DNA of 64,000 nucleotides from positions 1 to 64,000 of the forward strand of contig CANRLF010000011.1 of NCBI GenBank assembly GCA_947631395.1. Reading direction: 5' to 3'. The stretch comes from an uncultured Oscillospiraceae bacterium (GTDB lineage: Bacteria; Bacillota; Clostridia; Oscillospirales; Oscillospiraceae). The notes beneath the pieces are model-generated. The model ran no database searches. It saw only the letters and a program-made list of their open reading frames with translations, and was not told the DNA's origin. Numbering within the stretch: position 1 is the first letter of the stretch; every line of letters begins with the position of its first letter. This document shows, piece after piece, positions 62,763 through 64,000 of this stretch. The translations under genes were made by a program, and so were the position numbers.

Positions 62763-64000
62763 CGCTACTTCTCCGTTTTCAAAATATTCCATCAATCTCT
62801 GTGCCGCCTCTCCGCGTGTCACGACAGTCGCGTCCCCTTGTGGGTCCCAGGCGCCGGAGCTGTCCCCGGAGTAGCGTTCTAAAATGAGGTCCAGCTGCTG
62901 TCTTGTCAGCGCCTCCTCCGGGGCGAAACGCCCCCCGCCGACGCCGTTCACGATCCCGCGCTCAGCCGCCCAGCCCACGGCCTCGGTGTACCATGTCCCT
63001 GCTGGCACGTCCCGGAAGTCCGGCGCGGGCGCGTCAATGCTCCCCTCTGCCCGGTAAAGGATGGTGACGATCATAGCCCGGGACAGGGGCTCGCCGGGGG
63101 AGAAGGTGTCCGCCCCCGTGCCCGTCATCAGGCCGTGCTCATAGACGTACTTTACCGCCTCGGCGTACTCGGACACCTCCGGCACATCCCGAAAGCGCGC
63201 CGCTCCGTGGGACGCTATCCACTCAAGAACGCTTTTATCCTCAAAGATAAGACTCCCGCCGCCGTGCTGGTTGCTGATGCCCTTTTCCCGGAACCAGTCG
63301 GCATCGGGGATATTGAGGACGATAAGCTCGTTTATCTCGCCGTCCGTCAGCCCCGCCGCCCGGTAGGCGTCCGTCAGGCCCGCGTAGGCGTCCCGGGCGC
63401 GCTGGGAGCCGTAATACTCATCACTCTCCCCCATGAAGATGTACACCGCCACCCGCCGCTCCGCCAGCGGCGCGTAGGACCCGTCCCACTGGGAGGCCAC
63501 GTGGAGGTAGGCGGCGTAAAGGTCCGGCCGCATAGAGACGGCCCTGGACATGGTCTCTCCCCCCGCCGAGTACCCGGCGGCGTAGACGCGATTTGTGTCC
63601 ACGGGGAAATTCTCAATAAAGTATTCCGCCAGCTCGTTTGCCTGCCGGGCGGACTTGTCGTTCCAGTCAGTGAGCTGGGCGGACACCACGATCATTGGCT
63701 CGTCCAAATTGGCCCAGTTCTGGAACCCGTTCCAGCTTATGTTGCTCCCGGAGGAGTCCTCCCCGAACCACATCTGCCCGTACCCCGGCATGGTCATCAC
63801 CAGGGGATACTTTTGTCCGGGATAGTAGTTTTCAGGGAGAATGTAGCTGTAATGGACAGGCCCCTCGGCGCCCTCCAAAATCTGCTCCCGGACAAGTCCG
63901 CCCTCGGAGACAGCGGCCAGGGCGGAGGCACTCTGGGAGCTCTCCGTCTCACCCTCCAGCCTCAGTCCCTGTACCCACTCCCGGACCGTGTCATCAGAGG
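62748..64000 (-). CDS. Flavodoxin-esterase-SLH fusion (5' end outside window)
   Basis: The frame enters from the right edge. It first reads SDDTVREWVQGLRLEG, matching the end of the flavodoxin domain in the protein at 60470 (SEDDVTEWVSSLDLPS). Then follows an esterase/peptidase S9-like domain (YSYILPENYYPGQKYPLVM, nucleophile elbow AAGYSAGGETM), and two S-layer homology domains (RFRDVPEVSEYAEAVKYVYE and DFRDVPAGTWYTEAVGWAAE) plus the beginning of a third. The last residues (VQCR and stop) are encoded by the inverted-repeat element, so the third SLH domain is cut short. It should be bound to the cell wall. Confidence 0.85.
   Translation of the reverse strand, partial: SDDTVREWVQGLRLEGETESSQSASALAAVSEGGLVREQILEGAEGPVHYSYILPENYYPGQKYPLVMTMPGYGQMWFGEDSSGSNISWNGFQNWANLDEPMIVVSAQLTDWNDKSARQANELAEYFIENFPVDTNRVYAAGYSAGGETMSRAVSMRPDLYAAYLHVASQWDGSYAPLAERRVAVYIFMGESDEYYGSQRARDAYAGLTDAYRAAGLTDGEINELIVLNIPDADWFREKGISNQHGGGSLIFEDKSVLEWIASHGAARFRDVPEVSEYAEAVKYVYEHGLMTGTGADTFSPGEPLSRAMIVTILYRAEGSIDAPAPDFRDVPAGTWYTEAVGWAAERGIVNGVGGGRFAPEEALTRQQLDLILERYSGDSSGAWDPQGDATVVTRGEAAQRLMEYFENGEVAVQCR

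Overview
The window is GC-rich chromosomal DNA from a low-biomass-type gut-like Gram-positive of the Bacillota, most likely class Clostridia (Oscillospiraceae-like). This is inferred from the tryptophan T-box, RNase Y, a RicT/YaaT gene beside holB, a UPF0371/DUF1846 gene, MsmX/YesL/YesM/YesN/LplB-type sugar genes, a ROK XylR-like repressor and S-layer homology domains. The species cannot be named from the sequence alone.

Layout. 1-5.4 kb (minus strand): tRNA-Thr and tRNA-Asp, a lipoprotein metallo-beta-lactamase-fold hydrolase, an RluA pseudouridine synthase, then MurF and Ddl for peptidoglycan precursors. 5.5-8.4 kb: an alpha/beta hydrolase and a glycogen synthase with a long Lys/Ala/Pro-rich N-terminal tail. 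8.4-15.1 kb: a complete trpEGDCFBA operon behind a promoter and a tryptophan T-box with a UGG specifier. 15.1-24 kb: two intergenic stretches packed with palindromic repeats, a periplasmic-sensor hybrid histidine kinase, RNase Y, a DUF1846 protein, DNA polymerase III delta' and RicT, then initiator tRNA-fMet.

24.05-54.6 kb is an integrated mobilizable island of about 30.5 kb. The last 45 bases of tRNA-fMet plus 5 downstream bases (24052-24101) are repeated perfectly at 54567-54616. A tyrosine integrase and excisionase lie next to the tRNA. A MobP/MobL-type relaxase with Sel1 repeats and a ribbon-helix-helix partner lie near the other end, and an 18-bp motif recurs just inside both ends. The cargo is a coherent xylo-oligosaccharide/xylose pathway: YesM/YesN-type two-component system, acetyl-esterase, ABC importer with its own MsmX-type ATPase, GH8 reducing-end xylosidase, GH3 beta-xylosidase, a FucI/AraA-like isomerase with a DUF4867 partner (no xylA is visible), xylulokinase, split transketolase and a ROK repressor. 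A doubly deleted second integrase directly beyond the right attachment site shows that another related element once sat there in tandem.

54.7-64 kb (minus strand): remnants of that second element, then a lipoprotein esterase, a DUF4405 membrane cytochrome-like protein, a lipoprotein flavodoxin, an aldo/keto reductase, a flavin reductase-family protein, a permease, a lipoprotein flavodoxin-DUF362 fusion, a broken hydrolase, and an esterase-SLH protein that begins with the end of a flavodoxin domain and runs off the window. A small element with inverted terminal repeats sits exactly between the last two and supplies the end of one reading frame and the start of the other. The group looks like an envelope-located flavin redox cluster, which is an inference from domains and signal peptides.
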